Positions 14,538 to 22,703 of a stretch of 32,780 nucleotides of DNA are shown piece after piece. The notes under the pieces were generated by a model. It saw only the letters and a program-made list of their open reading frames with translations. It made no database searches and was not told the DNA's origin. Each line of letters opens with the position of its first letter. Position 1 is the stretch's first letter. Source of the DNA: Lachnospiraceae bacterium (lineage in GTDB: Bacteria; Bacillota; Clostridia; Lachnospirales; Lachnospiraceae); the NCBI GenBank assembly GCA_030536455.1, contig JAUNPZ010000027.1, positions 1 through 32,780 of the forward strand. Direction: 5' to 3'. The translations under genes were made by a program, and so were the position numbers.

Positions 14538-15800
14538 TTATTTTCCGAAAAATTCATTCACACCGGCAGTCAGTCCTGCCGCAAGCACATCCAGCGTTCC
14601 GGCCGAATGGTCCGACGCCTTATCTCCCAGCTCGATATCTACGCTTGGAACGGTAGAGTAGGAGGTCTGGGTCAGATCCATCGCCATGGAGCCGCCGGAA
14701 AAAATCTTCACTCCGGCTCCCTTTAAGCCGGAAACCAGGCTTTCTCCCAGCGCATGGTGCTTCTTCCAGTTGGAAGCCACCGGCTCCATGGCCCGGTAAG
14801 ACGCCACATCCGGCACACTCATATAGAAGGCGCCCTTATTGCTGGTGGTCGAATCCCAGTGAAGCGCGATATGGCAGTCCGCCATCTGGTTGGCAATCAC
14901 TGTTCTTGCGATATTATCTAACTGTACATCATCGCTTTCCCGAATCATCAGCACATCATAGCCAGCCGCCAGAAGCTTCTCCTTCAGAGCCTTCGCCATG
15001 GCCAGCGTCACCTTGCTCTCCGGGGTTCCATCCGAGAATGTCATGCCGCCGGAAACCGCGATGGCCCTTGTAGCACCGGCGCCGGTCGTTCCGCCAGTCA
15101 CCTTCGGCGTTCCATCCGGATGGCATAAGGTCTTTACGCTTCCGCCGCCGCTGGTACCGTGTCCGGCATTCACACAAACCGTAATCTCCTTCCGCTCTGC
15201 CGCAGTCGAACGGTACATCACGGCTGCTCCGGAGTGGATGGCCGAATACTCCGCATATTTCCATTCGCTGTTTAAAGAAACCTGGGTTCCATCGGATACC
15301 GGAACATTGCCTGCGCCAACCGCTTCCTCCGATATCGGTTTCGTCTCCTCCGCCTTTATAACCGGAGCCTCTGCTGTCACCAGACTCCTTGAAACATACA
15401 AGGTCTGCCCGTTATAGCTTACCCGGCACCAATCATCACTGTCCCCGGTCCGGGTCAATTCCGTTCCATTCTCCAGGACAGCCGCAACGGTATCGGCGCT
15501 TTCCGTGCTGGGAACTGTGCGCAGGCGGACCTGGCTTCCTTTTACATAAACCACATCATTCACCTCGGCAAAAACCGGAGCCGGAGCCTTGGTCCGCTCC
15601 GCCTGCAGCGAACTGGATTCCAGATCCCCGGCCTCCCCGTCTGCCTCTTCGTCATTCTCTTCCTGCTCAGGCGCCCCGGCTTCCTCCTCCGCTTCCAGCG
15701 CGACCGCTTCATACTTTTTTCCGCTGCACCCGGTCATGCCGGCTGCGCCAATCCAAACGGCTGACAGGACCACCGCCGCTTTTATCACCTTTCTTTTCAT
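14538..15800 (-). CDS. Lipoprotein N-acetylmuramoyl-L-alanine amidase with SH3b domain (amidase_3)
   Basis: It is a predicted surface-anchored peptidoglycan amidase. A lipoprotein signal ends in GMTGC with Cys25. An acidic Glu-rich linker (about 31-68) follows, then a bacterial SH3 domain (about 82-143, with VRLRTVPS and YVSRSLV) and an amidase_3 domain (about 203-420). Zinc ligands are H214 (NAGHG), E261 (PESKV) and H314 (IALHWDS), and the catalytic acid is E390 (VDIELGD), all present. AGGAGG precedes the ATG. A consensus promoter overlaps the end of hcp just upstream. The role is probably cell-wall turnover, spore cortex or daughter-cell separation, and cannot be narrowed further. Confidence 0.9.
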   Translation of the reverse strand: MKRKVIKAAVVLSAVWIGAAGMTGCSGKKYEAVALEAEEEAGAPEQEENDEEADGEAGDLESSSLQAERTKAPAPVFAEVNDVVYVKGSQVRLRTVPSTESADTVAAVLENGTELTRTGDSDDWCRVSYNGQTLYVSRSLVTAEAPVIKAEETKPISEEAVGAGNVPVSDGTQVSLNSEWKYAEYSAIHSGAAVMYRSTAAERKEITVCVNAGHGTSGGGSVKTLCHPDGTPKVTGGTTGAGATRAIAVSGGMTFSDGTPESKVTLAMAKALKEKLLAAGYDVLMIRESDDVQLDNIARTVIANQMADCHIALHWDSTTSNKGAFYMSVPDVASYRAMEPVASNWKKHHALGESLVSGLKGAGVKIFSGGSMAMDLTQTSYSTVPSVDIELGDKASDHSAGTLDVLAAGLTAGVNEFFGK

Positions 15801-15838
15801 CGTATCAAAGCCTCCTCATTGAAGAAATCATCCCCCTT

Positions 15839-15867
15839 ATTATAGTAAAAAAAGCAGTCCGTATCAA
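15839..15867 (-). promoter_or_regulatory. Promoter of the SH3/amidase_3 gene
   Basis: On the minus strand TTGATA (15867-15862), 17 bp, TATAAT (15844-15839). The -35 overlaps the hcp stop codon. Confidence 0.7.
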
Positions 15868-17462
15868 CCTAAATCTAAAATCTCCGCCAAATCCGCCTCT
15901 GCCGTGGTCACTGCCTGGATCTGATAATGCTCCGCCAGGAACTTCAGCACATTCGGCGACAAAAATGCCGGAAGAGTGGGGCCCAGACGGATATTCCGGA
16001 TTCCCAGATGCAGCAGGGTAAGAAGAATACATACCGCCTTCTGCTCGTACCAGGACAGAATCATGGACAGCGGCAGGTCGTTGACGCCGCAGCCGAATGC
16101 CTCTGCCAGCGCAGAAGCCACCTGGATTGCGCCGTATGCGTCATTGCACTGTCCCATATCCAGAAGCCTCGGCAGACCGCCGATTGTACCCAGCTCCAGG
16201 TCATGGAAACGGTATTTGCCGCAGGCCAGGGTGAGCACGACCGTATCCGCCGGTGTCTGCTTCACAAATTCCGTAAAATAATTCCGGCCTGCCCTCGCCC
16301 CATCGCAGCCGCCTACCAGGAAGAAATGGCGGATTGCCCCGGATTTTACTGCATCCACAATGGTGTCCGCCTGTTCCAGCACTGCCCTGCGGCCAAATCC
16401 GGTCATAACGCTGCGTCCCCCATTGATTCCGGTAAATTCCTGTCTCTCCGAATAACCGCCCAGCTCCAGGGCCTTCTGAATCACCGGTGTGAAATCCTTG
16501 TCCGGGCCGATGTGAACCAGCTCCGGATAAGATACCACCTCCGTCGTAAACACCCGGTCACGATAGCTGTCCTTCACCGGCATCAGGCAGTTGGTGGTAA
16601 ACAGCACCGGCGCCGGAATGTCCGCAAATTCCTTCTGCTGATTCTGCCACGCCGTACCGAAATTCCCCTTCAGATGCGGATATTTTTTCAGCTCCGGATA
16701 TCCGTGGGCCGGAAGCATCTCCCCATGAGTGTAAACGTTAATTCCCATGCCCTCGGTCTGCTCCAGAAGCAGCTTCAGATCATAAAGGTCATGGCCGGTA
16801 ATCACGATGAACGGCCCTGCCTCCACCGCAAGAGGCACCGTAACCGGAGTTGGATTTCCAAAGCTTTCGGTATTGGCACGGTCCAAAAGCTCCATGCAGG
16901 TCAGATTCACCTTTCCCAATTCCATGACAACCGGCAGAAGCTCCTCCATCCCCCAGTCCTCCGCAAGGACAAACAGCGCCTTATAAAAGAAATCATTGAC
17001 CTCTTCGTTCTGATATCCCAGCACCAGCGCATGGTAAGCATAAGCCGCCATGCCCCGGATTCCGAACAGGATCAGGGATTTTAAAGAACGGATATCCTCA
17101 TCCGCCTCCCAGAGCCGGGACAAATCATAGTTATCTGTATTTCCGCACCGGGCCATGCAGGACGCACAGCCGGGAACCACCCGGTCCTTTTCCTCATTTA
17201 CCCGGTGAATCAGCTCCTGCAGCGTCCCGTCATGAAAGCTTACATTCGTAACCGTCGTAAAAAGCCCCTCCAGAATGAGGCGGTCTGTATTTTCTGTCTT
17301 CGGATTGTTCATGCAGGCCCTGGCCAGGCCGATCAACGCGCCGGTCAATTCATCCTGCAGCTTTGCCGTACCGGCTGACTTCCCACAGACACCGGCTGCT
17401 CCGGTACACCCGCTGCATCCGGCTGTCTGCTCACATTGAAAACAAAACATCTTATCTGCCAT
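15864..17462 (-). CDS. hcp: Hybrid cluster protein (Hcp, hydroxylamine/NO reductase)
   Basis: Hcp carries a cubane cluster and a hybrid 4Fe-2S-2O cluster. It reduces hydroxylamine in vitro and is thought to remove nitric oxide in cells. The start at 17462 follows GGAGGGAG and gives MADKMFCFQCEQT. The upstream ATG 16 codons away was rejected. At 532 residues it has the usual length. N-terminal cluster cysteines are C7 and C10, then C19 and C26 in CTGAAGVCGKS. Further motifs for the hybrid cluster include ITGHDLYDLK, the FTTNCLMP cysteine, GGCDGARAGRNYF and TLACGKYRFH. It starts 25 bp after the ferredoxin-like gene. Both are divergent from a Crp/Fnr regulator, the usual layout for a nitrosative-stress unit. 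Confidence 0.95.
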   Translation of the reverse strand: MADKMFCFQCEQTAGCSGCTGAAGVCGKSAGTAKLQDELTGALIGLARACMNNPKTENTDRLILEGLFTTVTNVSFHDGTLQELIHRVNEEKDRVVPGCASCMARCGNTDNYDLSRLWEADEDIRSLKSLILFGIRGMAAYAYHALVLGYQNEEVNDFFYKALFVLAEDWGMEELLPVVMELGKVNLTCMELLDRANTESFGNPTPVTVPLAVEAGPFIVITGHDLYDLKLLLEQTEGMGINVYTHGEMLPAHGYPELKKYPHLKGNFGTAWQNQQKEFADIPAPVLFTTNCLMPVKDSYRDRVFTTEVVSYPELVHIGPDKDFTPVIQKALELGGYSERQEFTGINGGRSVMTGFGRRAVLEQADTIVDAVKSGAIRHFFLVGGCDGARAGRNYFTEFVKQTPADTVVLTLACGKYRFHDLELGTIGGLPRLLDMGQCNDAYGAIQVASALAEAFGCGVNDLPLSMILSWYEQKAVCILLTLLHLGIRNIRLGPTLPAFLSPNVLKFLAEHYQIQAVTTAEADLAEILDLG

Positions 17463-17487
17463 AAATCTGCTCCCTCCGTTTCCCTGA

Positions 17488-18150
17488 TCACTCCAGGATT
17501 CTTCCGTCATTGGAAATGGTCACCACGCTCCACGGCAGGAATTTTCCGCTGTTCTTCAACGCATTCACCACCGCATTCTGTATGCCGCCGCAGCATGGAA
17601 CCTCCATCCGCACCACCGTCACACTCTTGATGTCATTTTGACGGAGAATCTCCGTCAGCTTCTCGCTGTAATCCACCCCATCCAGCTTCGGACAGCCGAT
17701 TAAGGTAATCTTTCCCCGCATAAAATCCGAATGGAAATTTCCATAGGCATAAGCGGTGCAGTCTGCCGCAATCAGCAGCTTTGCATCTTTAAAATACGGC
17801 GCATGAACCGGCGCCAGCTTAATCTGAACCGGCCACTGGCGAAGCTGGGAAGGAACCGGCGCTGCTGCCGCTTTTGGGGCCGCCTCCTGTTCCGGCTTCC
17901 CGGCTGCTTCCTGTCTTTTCATATTTTCCATCACCGCTTCTTCGTCAAATGCAGCCGCCTCTCTCTCAACAAATGAAATCGCCCCGGTCGGGCAGGCCGG
18001 AAGGCAATTCCCCAGCCCGTCGCAGTAATCATCCCGCAGAAGCACAGCCTTTCCATCCACCATGCCGATGGCACCCTCCTGACAGGCCGATGCGCATAAG
18101 CCGCATCCATTGCACAATTCTCTATCAATTTCAATAATTTTCCGAATCAT
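17488..18150 (-). CDS. 4Fe-4S ferredoxin-domain protein, probable Hcp electron partner
   Basis: This 220-residue protein starts with a two-cluster ferredoxin domain. The first cluster motif is CNGCGLCASACQEGA (about 13-27). The second is the shorter CDGLGNCLPACP (about 43-54). An Ala/Pro/Glu-rich linker (about 75-100) follows. The C-terminal half contains ADCTAYAYGNFH, LIGCPKLDG and EVPCCGGIQN, with further conserved cysteines. Such proteins are commonly found directly upstream of hcp in Clostridia and are presumed to deliver electrons. GGGAG precedes the ATG. It is the first gene of the hcp unit. Confidence 0.85.
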   Translation of the reverse strand: MIRKIIEIDRELCNGCGLCASACQEGAIGMVDGKAVLLRDDYCDGLGNCLPACPTGAISFVEREAAAFDEEAVMENMKRQEAAGKPEQEAAPKAAAAPVPSQLRQWPVQIKLAPVHAPYFKDAKLLIAADCTAYAYGNFHSDFMRGKITLIGCPKLDGVDYSEKLTEILRQNDIKSVTVVRMEVPCCGGIQNAVVNALKNSGKFLPWSVVTISNDGRILE

Positions 18151-18168
18151 AATCTTCTTCTCCCTTCC

Positions 18169-18197
18169 TTGACTTTACCTGCTCAGTATAATATGAT
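18169..18197 (+). promoter_or_regulatory. Promoter of the Crp/Fnr regulator gene
   Basis: TTGACT (18169-18174), 17 bp, TATGAT (18192-18197). The predicted start near 18204 lies just before the palindrome, so a bound regulator would block its own gene. Confidence 0.6.
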
Positions 18198-18226
18198 TAT
18201 TAAAATCAGTATGTTGTTATAACAAC
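18185..18226 (-). promoter_or_regulatory. Regulated promoter of the ferredoxin-hcp unit with a Crp/Fnr-type palindrome
   Basis: A perfect 14-bp palindrome, GTTGTTATAACAAC, lies at 18213-18226. On the minus strand a TATACT -10 (18190-18185) predicts a start near 18178, which puts the palindrome centre (18219.5) at about -41.5, the class II activator position of Crp/Fnr proteins. No good -35 box is present, as expected for an activated promoter. Confidence 0.65.
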
Positions 18227-18243
18227 GAAACGAGGGGAAATAT

Positions 18244-18912
18244 ATGGATTTTTCATTTTTAACGAAAACGACGTTATTTCAGGGGATTTCTGAAAACGAG
18301 ATTCAGGAGATGCTTCACTGTCTGGGAGCCGAAACCCGCATGTTTCCGAAGGGAGCCGTCATTTACCGCGCCGGTGATGTGGTCCGTTCCATGGGGCTGG
18401 TGCTTTCCGGCAGTGTGAACCTGGAGCACGATGACGTATGGGGCAACAAAACCATCCTGGACCACGCCGGCCCCGGCTATGTCTTTGCCGAAACCTACGC
18501 CTGCGTTCCGGGAGAACCCCTGATGATTCAGGTGGCGGCCGCCGAGGATTCCCATATCCTGTTTTTAAATGTGGCCCGTGTTCTGAAGCTTTGTCCCAGC
18601 TCTTGCTCCCATCACAGCACGCTGATCCGAAACCTTCTGTCCGTTACCGCTCAGAAAAACCTGGCGCTCTCCCGGCGGATTTTCCACACCTCCTCCAAAT
18701 CCATCCGCGGGCGGCTGCTGTCCTACCTGTCCTTTCAGGCCGTCCGTCACGGAAGCAGCCGGTTTTCCATCCCCTTCAACCGGCAGCAGCTTGCCGATTA
18801 TCTGGGCGTAGACCGAAGCGCCCTTTCCAATGAGCTGGGAAAAATGCAGCGGGACGGCCTGCTGTCCTTTGAGAAAAACCATTTCTGTCTGCATAAAAAC
18901 ATCGCCCCATGA
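18244..18912 (+). CDS. Crp/Fnr family transcriptional regulator, probable hcp activator
   Basis: The 222-residue protein has an N-terminal cyclic-nucleotide-binding-like beta-barrel (about 10-115) and a C-terminal winged-helix domain of the Crp type. The recognition region is RQQLADYLGVDRSALSNELGKM (about 182-203). It lacks an Fnr-like N-terminal cysteine cluster; its cysteines are scattered (around CPSSCSHH in the middle). AGGGG precedes the ATG. It is divergent from ferredoxin-hcp, with a shared palindromic site in the 93-bp gap, so it most likely responds to NO or redox state and controls that unit, like HcpR-type regulators. The ligand is unknown; haem or another cofactor is possible. Confidence 0.85.
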   Translation: MDFSFLTKTTLFQGISENEIQEMLHCLGAETRMFPKGAVIYRAGDVVRSMGLVLSGSVNLEHDDVWGNKTILDHAGPGYVFAETYACVPGEPLMIQVAAAEDSHILFLNVARVLKLCPSSCSHHSTLIRNLLSVTAQKNLALSRRIFHTSSKSIRGRLLSYLSFQAVRHGSSRFSIPFNRQQLADYLGVDRSALSNELGKMQRDGLLSFEKNHFCLHKNIAP

Positions 18913-18943
18913 CCGGCTTCCGGTCAATGAGGCGATGCTTTTT
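18900..18943. terminator. Strong bidirectional terminator between the regulator and the surface-protein gene
   Basis: CATCGCC (18900-18906) pairs with GGCGATG (18931-18937), and an inner GACCGG/CCGGTC stem extends it. CTTTTT follows on the plus strand and TTTTT on the minus strand. The stem includes the last codons of the regulator. It serves both convergent genes. Confidence 0.85.
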
Positions 18944-19012
18944 ACTATCTAATTCTGTTTCATTCTGTTTGATTCCGTTTACTTCATTTCCGCGATATCC
19001 CGAACCGGCTGC

Positions 19013-21397
19013 TTACTGCACCCATGCGCCGTCAGCGCCTACATAATAGCCCTCTACATAAGTATTCGCTGCCATTGCACCCTTTCTGCCATCGGAAACC
19101 GGATTCAAGTAATACCACTTTCCGTCAATCTGCTGCCAGCCAGTCGCCATCGTTCCGGAAGGATTCAGATAGAACCATGCCTGATAGAAGTTATCCATTA
19201 CCCATCCGGCCTTCATCATACCCTGCTCGCTTCCTGCTGTGGTTTCAAAATAGTACCACTGGCTATTAATCTGCTGCCAGCCGGTTACCATGTAACCCTG
19301 CTCATTGAAATAATACCACTTCTGGTTGATCAGTCCCCATTCGGAAACTGCATTGGCACCGGAGTTCTTCTTAAAGGTCCAGTTCGTGCCGTTCAGCTCC
19401 CAATTGCCATGCATGGTATAATCTTTCGCGGAGCTGGAAGAACCGCCGCCGGAACTGTAGCCGGAGGAGCTGCCGCCGTTAGTTGGCTTATCCGGGTCCG
19501 GAGTTGGGGTTGGAGTTGGAGCCGGCTCCGGGTCACTGCCATCATAAAAACCGTTTACACAGTATGGTTTTCCATCTGATGTACGAACCATCCGTGCATA
19601 TGCGCCGTAGAAGTTGTACTTCTCGCCAAACTTTGCAAGCTTGCTGTCCGGCTCATATTTCTTCTGGTCATAGGTCTGCCAGCCGTCCTGCGTGTAGTTC
19701 CACATCGCAAATTCACTGCTTGGTTCAAATCTGCCCTCAACATCCTTCCAGGTTAAGGAATCCACATTGCTGATTAATATTTCGCTAAGCCATTCACTGC
19801 CATTATAACCATCATATTTTCCATCAAACGTGACAAGACCCAACATGAAATTAAATTCATATCCCACATTAATAGTTCCGGCATTTCTCGGCCAGTGGTC
19901 ACCTGCAGCATCCGTTACGATAAATGCAGTCCGGTAATTTCCCTCTTCCAGAGACGCTTTACTGGTCAGGATATTCTTAGCCGCATCGTATTCAAACAAT
20001 TCGTTTTTCAGGAGATTAAGATTGTGTTCATTCAAGTATGACCATTTTTCATCTGCCTGCTCCACTTCTTCTCTTGTTGCCAATCTTACGCTGCAGTCAT
20101 CCACTCTGACGTACCGGCCGGTAGACGATTCATATTTATATACCCAGACTCTTCCCGCATATGGACCTGCTGCATCCAGACGATTTGGACTGACCATCAC
20201 ACGATAGATGCCGTCCTCTACCGGGTCTGCATCTCCATACTCCTGAGCAGTAAAGTGCCCGGTTATCACGGTATCGTCCGTAATTTTAATTCTGCGATAC
20301 GAATCCTCTGTGGTGGTGGTGGTTTTCGAGCCGCTCTTTACATCCAGAGACTCCAGTTCATAGTAAAAATCCTCTTCACTATCATAACCTCTTCCAGACC
20401 AGAAGAGCGTCTCGCCTTCCGGAATCTCCACATCTTCCCCGATTGGCAGATACTTCTGCACATATTCGCCATCTTCCTCTTCTTCTGTATAAGCGATAAT
20501 CGCTCCATTCGGCACATTCTCCACCCGGACCGTATGCGTCTGGGTTGCATTTAAAATGATAAATGGGCTGAATTTGTTTACACTGAAGGTTAATGTTGCC
20601 ACATCATTCACGGAATTTACCGTCGGCTGAATCACATCAACCTTATTCTCCTCCAGTACATGAAGAACCTTAATCGGCTTTTCTGCATCGATGGATTCCG
20701 GTACATTCATCGTAATCGTCACAAATTCTTCATTCGGATTATCGACTGTAATATCCATAATCTCCAGATTGCCATCCGGAATTACGCTGTTCGCCTTCGC
20801 AAGCCGAATCGCCTCTTCCTCGGTCAGCTCCGACTTTTCAACCGTCATCGTCTGAGCCGCTTCCAGCCCGACAGCTTTTATATCAAGACCGGTAAAATCC
20901 CCTGCTTCCACTGCGTCTTCCCGCATCCAGCCTGCATCCAGGGTAACATCATTATAAATCGGTGTATATTCATCCACTACAACCGCGTCTTCACTTCCCA
21001 GATTGTAATACCATCCGGTAAATTCCTCATTTTTCGGCGCTGATGGCGCTGTCGGCATGATAATTTCATCAGCAGCACTGCTGCCTGTATTTACATCTGC
21101 AAAATTTACATAATAATTTCCATCATCATCATGCCCGCCGGCAATCCCCTTCGGGAACGTCACCTTCCGCTTCGCATTCGAAGCCGTGGCGTCCGATGTG
21201 GTTGCGTCCGAACTCGTAGCTGTCTCGCCCATATCCTCCCAGCTTCCGCCATTGGCATCGAACTCCACCGTAATTTCCTTTTCGGTTTTTCCCGGTGTAC
21301 CGACATACGTCCCGCCTAACGCCGGAAGCGTCATTCCCGCCGTCATAGCCAGGGATAGAACCACGGCTAACCTTTGTTTCCCTTTCTGAAATCTCAT
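19013..21397 (-). CDS. Secreted surface protein with choline-binding-like C-terminal repeats
   Basis: A 794-residue protein with a signal peptide (basic MRFQKGKQR, then a hydrophobic core, probable cleavage near PALGG). An InlB/Listeria-Bacteroides-type repeat region (about 38-155, starting at EFDANGG and ending at LDAGW) is interrupted by a Ser-Asp-Ala-Thr low-complexity stretch (SSDATTSDATASNA). The middle part is not recognised. A Pro-Thr-Glu then Ser-Gly linker (PTPTPTPDPDKP) leads to choline/cell-wall-binding repeats (about 659-794), with GxxINQKWYYFNEQGYMVTGW units, typical of non-covalent anchoring to teichoic-acid choline or similar. AGGAGGG precedes the ATG. No catalytic domain is evident. 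It may be an adhesin or cell-wall protein. Confidence 0.8.
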   Translation of the reverse strand: MRFQKGKQRLAVVLSLAMTAGMTLPALGGTYVGTPGKTEKEITVEFDANGGSWEDMGETATSSDATTSDATASNAKRKVTFPKGIAGGHDDDGNYYVNFADVNTGSSAADEIIMPTAPSAPKNEEFTGWYYNLGSEDAVVVDEYTPIYNDVTLDAGWMREDAVEAGDFTGLDIKAVGLEAAQTMTVEKSELTEEEAIRLAKANSVIPDGNLEIMDITVDNPNEEFVTITMNVPESIDAEKPIKVLHVLEENKVDVIQPTVNSVNDVATLTFSVNKFSPFIILNATQTHTVRVENVPNGAIIAYTEEEEDGEYVQKYLPIGEDVEIPEGETLFWSGRGYDSEEDFYYELESLDVKSGSKTTTTTEDSYRRIKITDDTVITGHFTAQEYGDADPVEDGIYRVMVSPNRLDAAGPYAGRVWVYKYESSTGRYVRVDDCSVRLATREEVEQADEKWSYLNEHNLNLLKNELFEYDAAKNILTSKASLEEGNYRTAFIVTDAAGDHWPRNAGTINVGYEFNFMLGLVTFDGKYDGYNGSEWLSEILISNVDSLTWKDVEGRFEPSSEFAMWNYTQDGWQTYDQKKYEPDSKLAKFGEKYNFYGAYARMVRTSDGKPYCVNGFYDGSDPEPAPTPTPTPDPDKPTNGGSSSGYSSGGGSSSSAKDYTMHGNWELNGTNWTFKKNSGANAVSEWGLINQKWYYFNEQGYMVTGWQQINSQWYYFETTAGSEQGMMKAGWVMDNFYQAWFYLNPSGTMATGWQQIDGKWYYLNPVSDGRKGAMAANTYVEGYYVGADGAWVQ

Positions 21398-21448
21398 AAA
21401 GTTTCCCTCCTTCTTGAAGGTTGATTTTTCGCCTTCAAATTTAACAAA

Positions 21449-21477
21449 ATTATACTCCTTTCTGGAAATTTTTTCAA
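21449..21477 (-). promoter_or_regulatory. Promoter of the surface-protein gene
   Basis: On the minus strand TTGAAA (21477-21472), 17 bp, consensus TATAAT (21454-21449), about 50 bp before the ATG. Confidence 0.75.
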
Positions 21478-21526
21478 TGTGCTGTGCAAAATCAGCAGGT
21501 TTTACGCATAATTGTCACACGGCTTC

Positions 21527-21576
21527 AAAAAACGGCACCGGATATTTCACTTTCCGAAATATCTGATGCCGTTTTT
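21527..21576. terminator. Terminator at the end of the nine-gene operon
   Basis: AAAAACGGCA at the left pairs with TGCCGTTTTT at the right, with an inner GATATTT/AAATATC stem separated by a small mismatch. On the minus strand six T follow. It lies 57 bp past the last oxidoreductase gene and could also act on the plus strand. Confidence 0.8.
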
Positions 21577-21633
21577 CTTTATTCTAGCGCTGTTTCTTCT
21601 CCGTTTTCCGAATACCGTATTACTTCCACCCGC

Positions 21634-22659
21634 TCAGAACCAGACCCGCTTTCCCTCTCTTCCGCTTTCATAAATTGCACAGACAAGCTTCTGCGTTCCC
21701 ATCACTTCCTCTGCCGTGTTTCTCGGTGTTTCTCCGGTTTCCAGACAGTGGTAGTAATGATTGATTTCCTTCATATGTCCCACACCCCAGTACTGCTTCA
21801 CATTTCCGAAATCAAATGTTTCCTTCGGATTCCGGTCCGTAATCATCTCCCGGCCATCCTGGAAGCAAATCTGTGCCTTTTCTCCTACCAGCTTGACAAC
21901 TCCCTGTTCACAGTACAGCTCAATCTCCACCGGAGCGTCATATGCATAATAATTAATTGCAAAAAAGCAGGCGTTGATTCCATTCCGGTAACGGATGACG
22001 CCCTCCGCGCAGTCCTCTACCTTAATGATTTCATGTGCGCGGTTTCCCATGCTGGCTTCCACATACTCGATTTCTTCTCCGATAAACCAGTTCATCAGAT
22101 CCAGGGTATGAATCGCCTGGTCGATGACGACTCCGCCGCCTTCCTTATCCCAGGTTCCCTTCCAGTCACTGTGAGAATAATACTCATCTGAGCGATTCCA
22201 GGTTATCATCGCGCGGGCGGAAAGGATTTTTCCGAGCTGTCCGCTGTCCAGCACGTTCTTGATGAGAAGCGAGCCCGGATTAAACCGGTTCTGGAAACTG
22301 ACCATCAGAACCCGGTTCTGCTCCTTCGCCGTCTGCATCATCCTCATGGCATCCTCCAGGCCGATTGCCATCGGCTTTTCCGTTAATACATGGACACCAT
22401 GCTCCAGTGCATATATGGCCATCTCCGGATGCAGGTAATGGGGGGTACAGATATGGACACTGTCCAGATTTTCCTTTTGAATCATCTCACGGTAATCCGT
22501 ATAATACGCACAGCCATACTTTTCCGCCTGTTCTTTTGCCCGTTCTTCCTTGACATCACAGACCGCAATTAATTCCGTCTGCTCCTGTTTGGCCACCGAC
22601 ACTGCATGCATCGGAAAAATCTTGCCGCAGCCGATGATTCCTGCCCGAATTCTTTTCAT
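21634..22659 (-). CDS. Gfo/Idh/MocA family oxidoreductase (first of three by position)
   Basis: NAD(P)-dependent dehydrogenases of this family act on sugars, inositols and related polyols. The 341-residue protein starts MKRIRAGIIGCGKI, a normal Rossmann motif. EKP at 94-96 and D180/H184 (VVIDQAIHTLDLM) are the family's catalytic Lys and D-x3-H pair. An ATG seven codons upstream has no ribosome binding site. For the chosen start the AAAGGA site lies somewhat far away, so start confidence is moderate. It is the last gene of the operon, 44 bp after the second oxidoreductase, and may act in series with the other two on the imported substrate. Confidence 0.88.
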   Translation of the reverse strand: MKRIRAGIIGCGKIFPMHAVSVAKQEQTELIAVCDVKEERAKEQAEKYGCAYYTDYREMIQKENLDSVHICTPHYLHPEMAIYALEHGVHVLTEKPMAIGLEDAMRMMQTAKEQNRVLMVSFQNRFNPGSLLIKNVLDSGQLGKILSARAMITWNRSDEYYSHSDWKGTWDKEGGGVVIDQAIHTLDLMNWFIGEEIEYVEASMGNRAHEIIKVEDCAEGVIRYRNGINACFFAINYYAYDAPVEIELYCEQGVVKLVGEKAQICFQDGREMITDRNPKETFDFGNVKQYWGVGHMKEINHYYHCLETGETPRNTAEEVMGTQKLVCAIYESGREGKRVWF

Positions 22660-22703
22660 AACCTGTACACATCCTTTCATCTGTCTGAATTATGAATCAC
22701 CAT

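Noticed and set aside
15927-17084. A 385-codon open frame on the plus strand, opposite hcp
   Set aside because: It is the mirror of the well-supported hcp reading frame, has no ribosome binding site or recognisable domain, and long antisense frames are expected in GC-rich genes.
18944-19012. Short tandem-like ATTCTGTTT / GATTCCGTTT units
   Set aside because: There are only three imperfect copies over 30 bp, with no spacers, so this is not a CRISPR array or other defined repeat.
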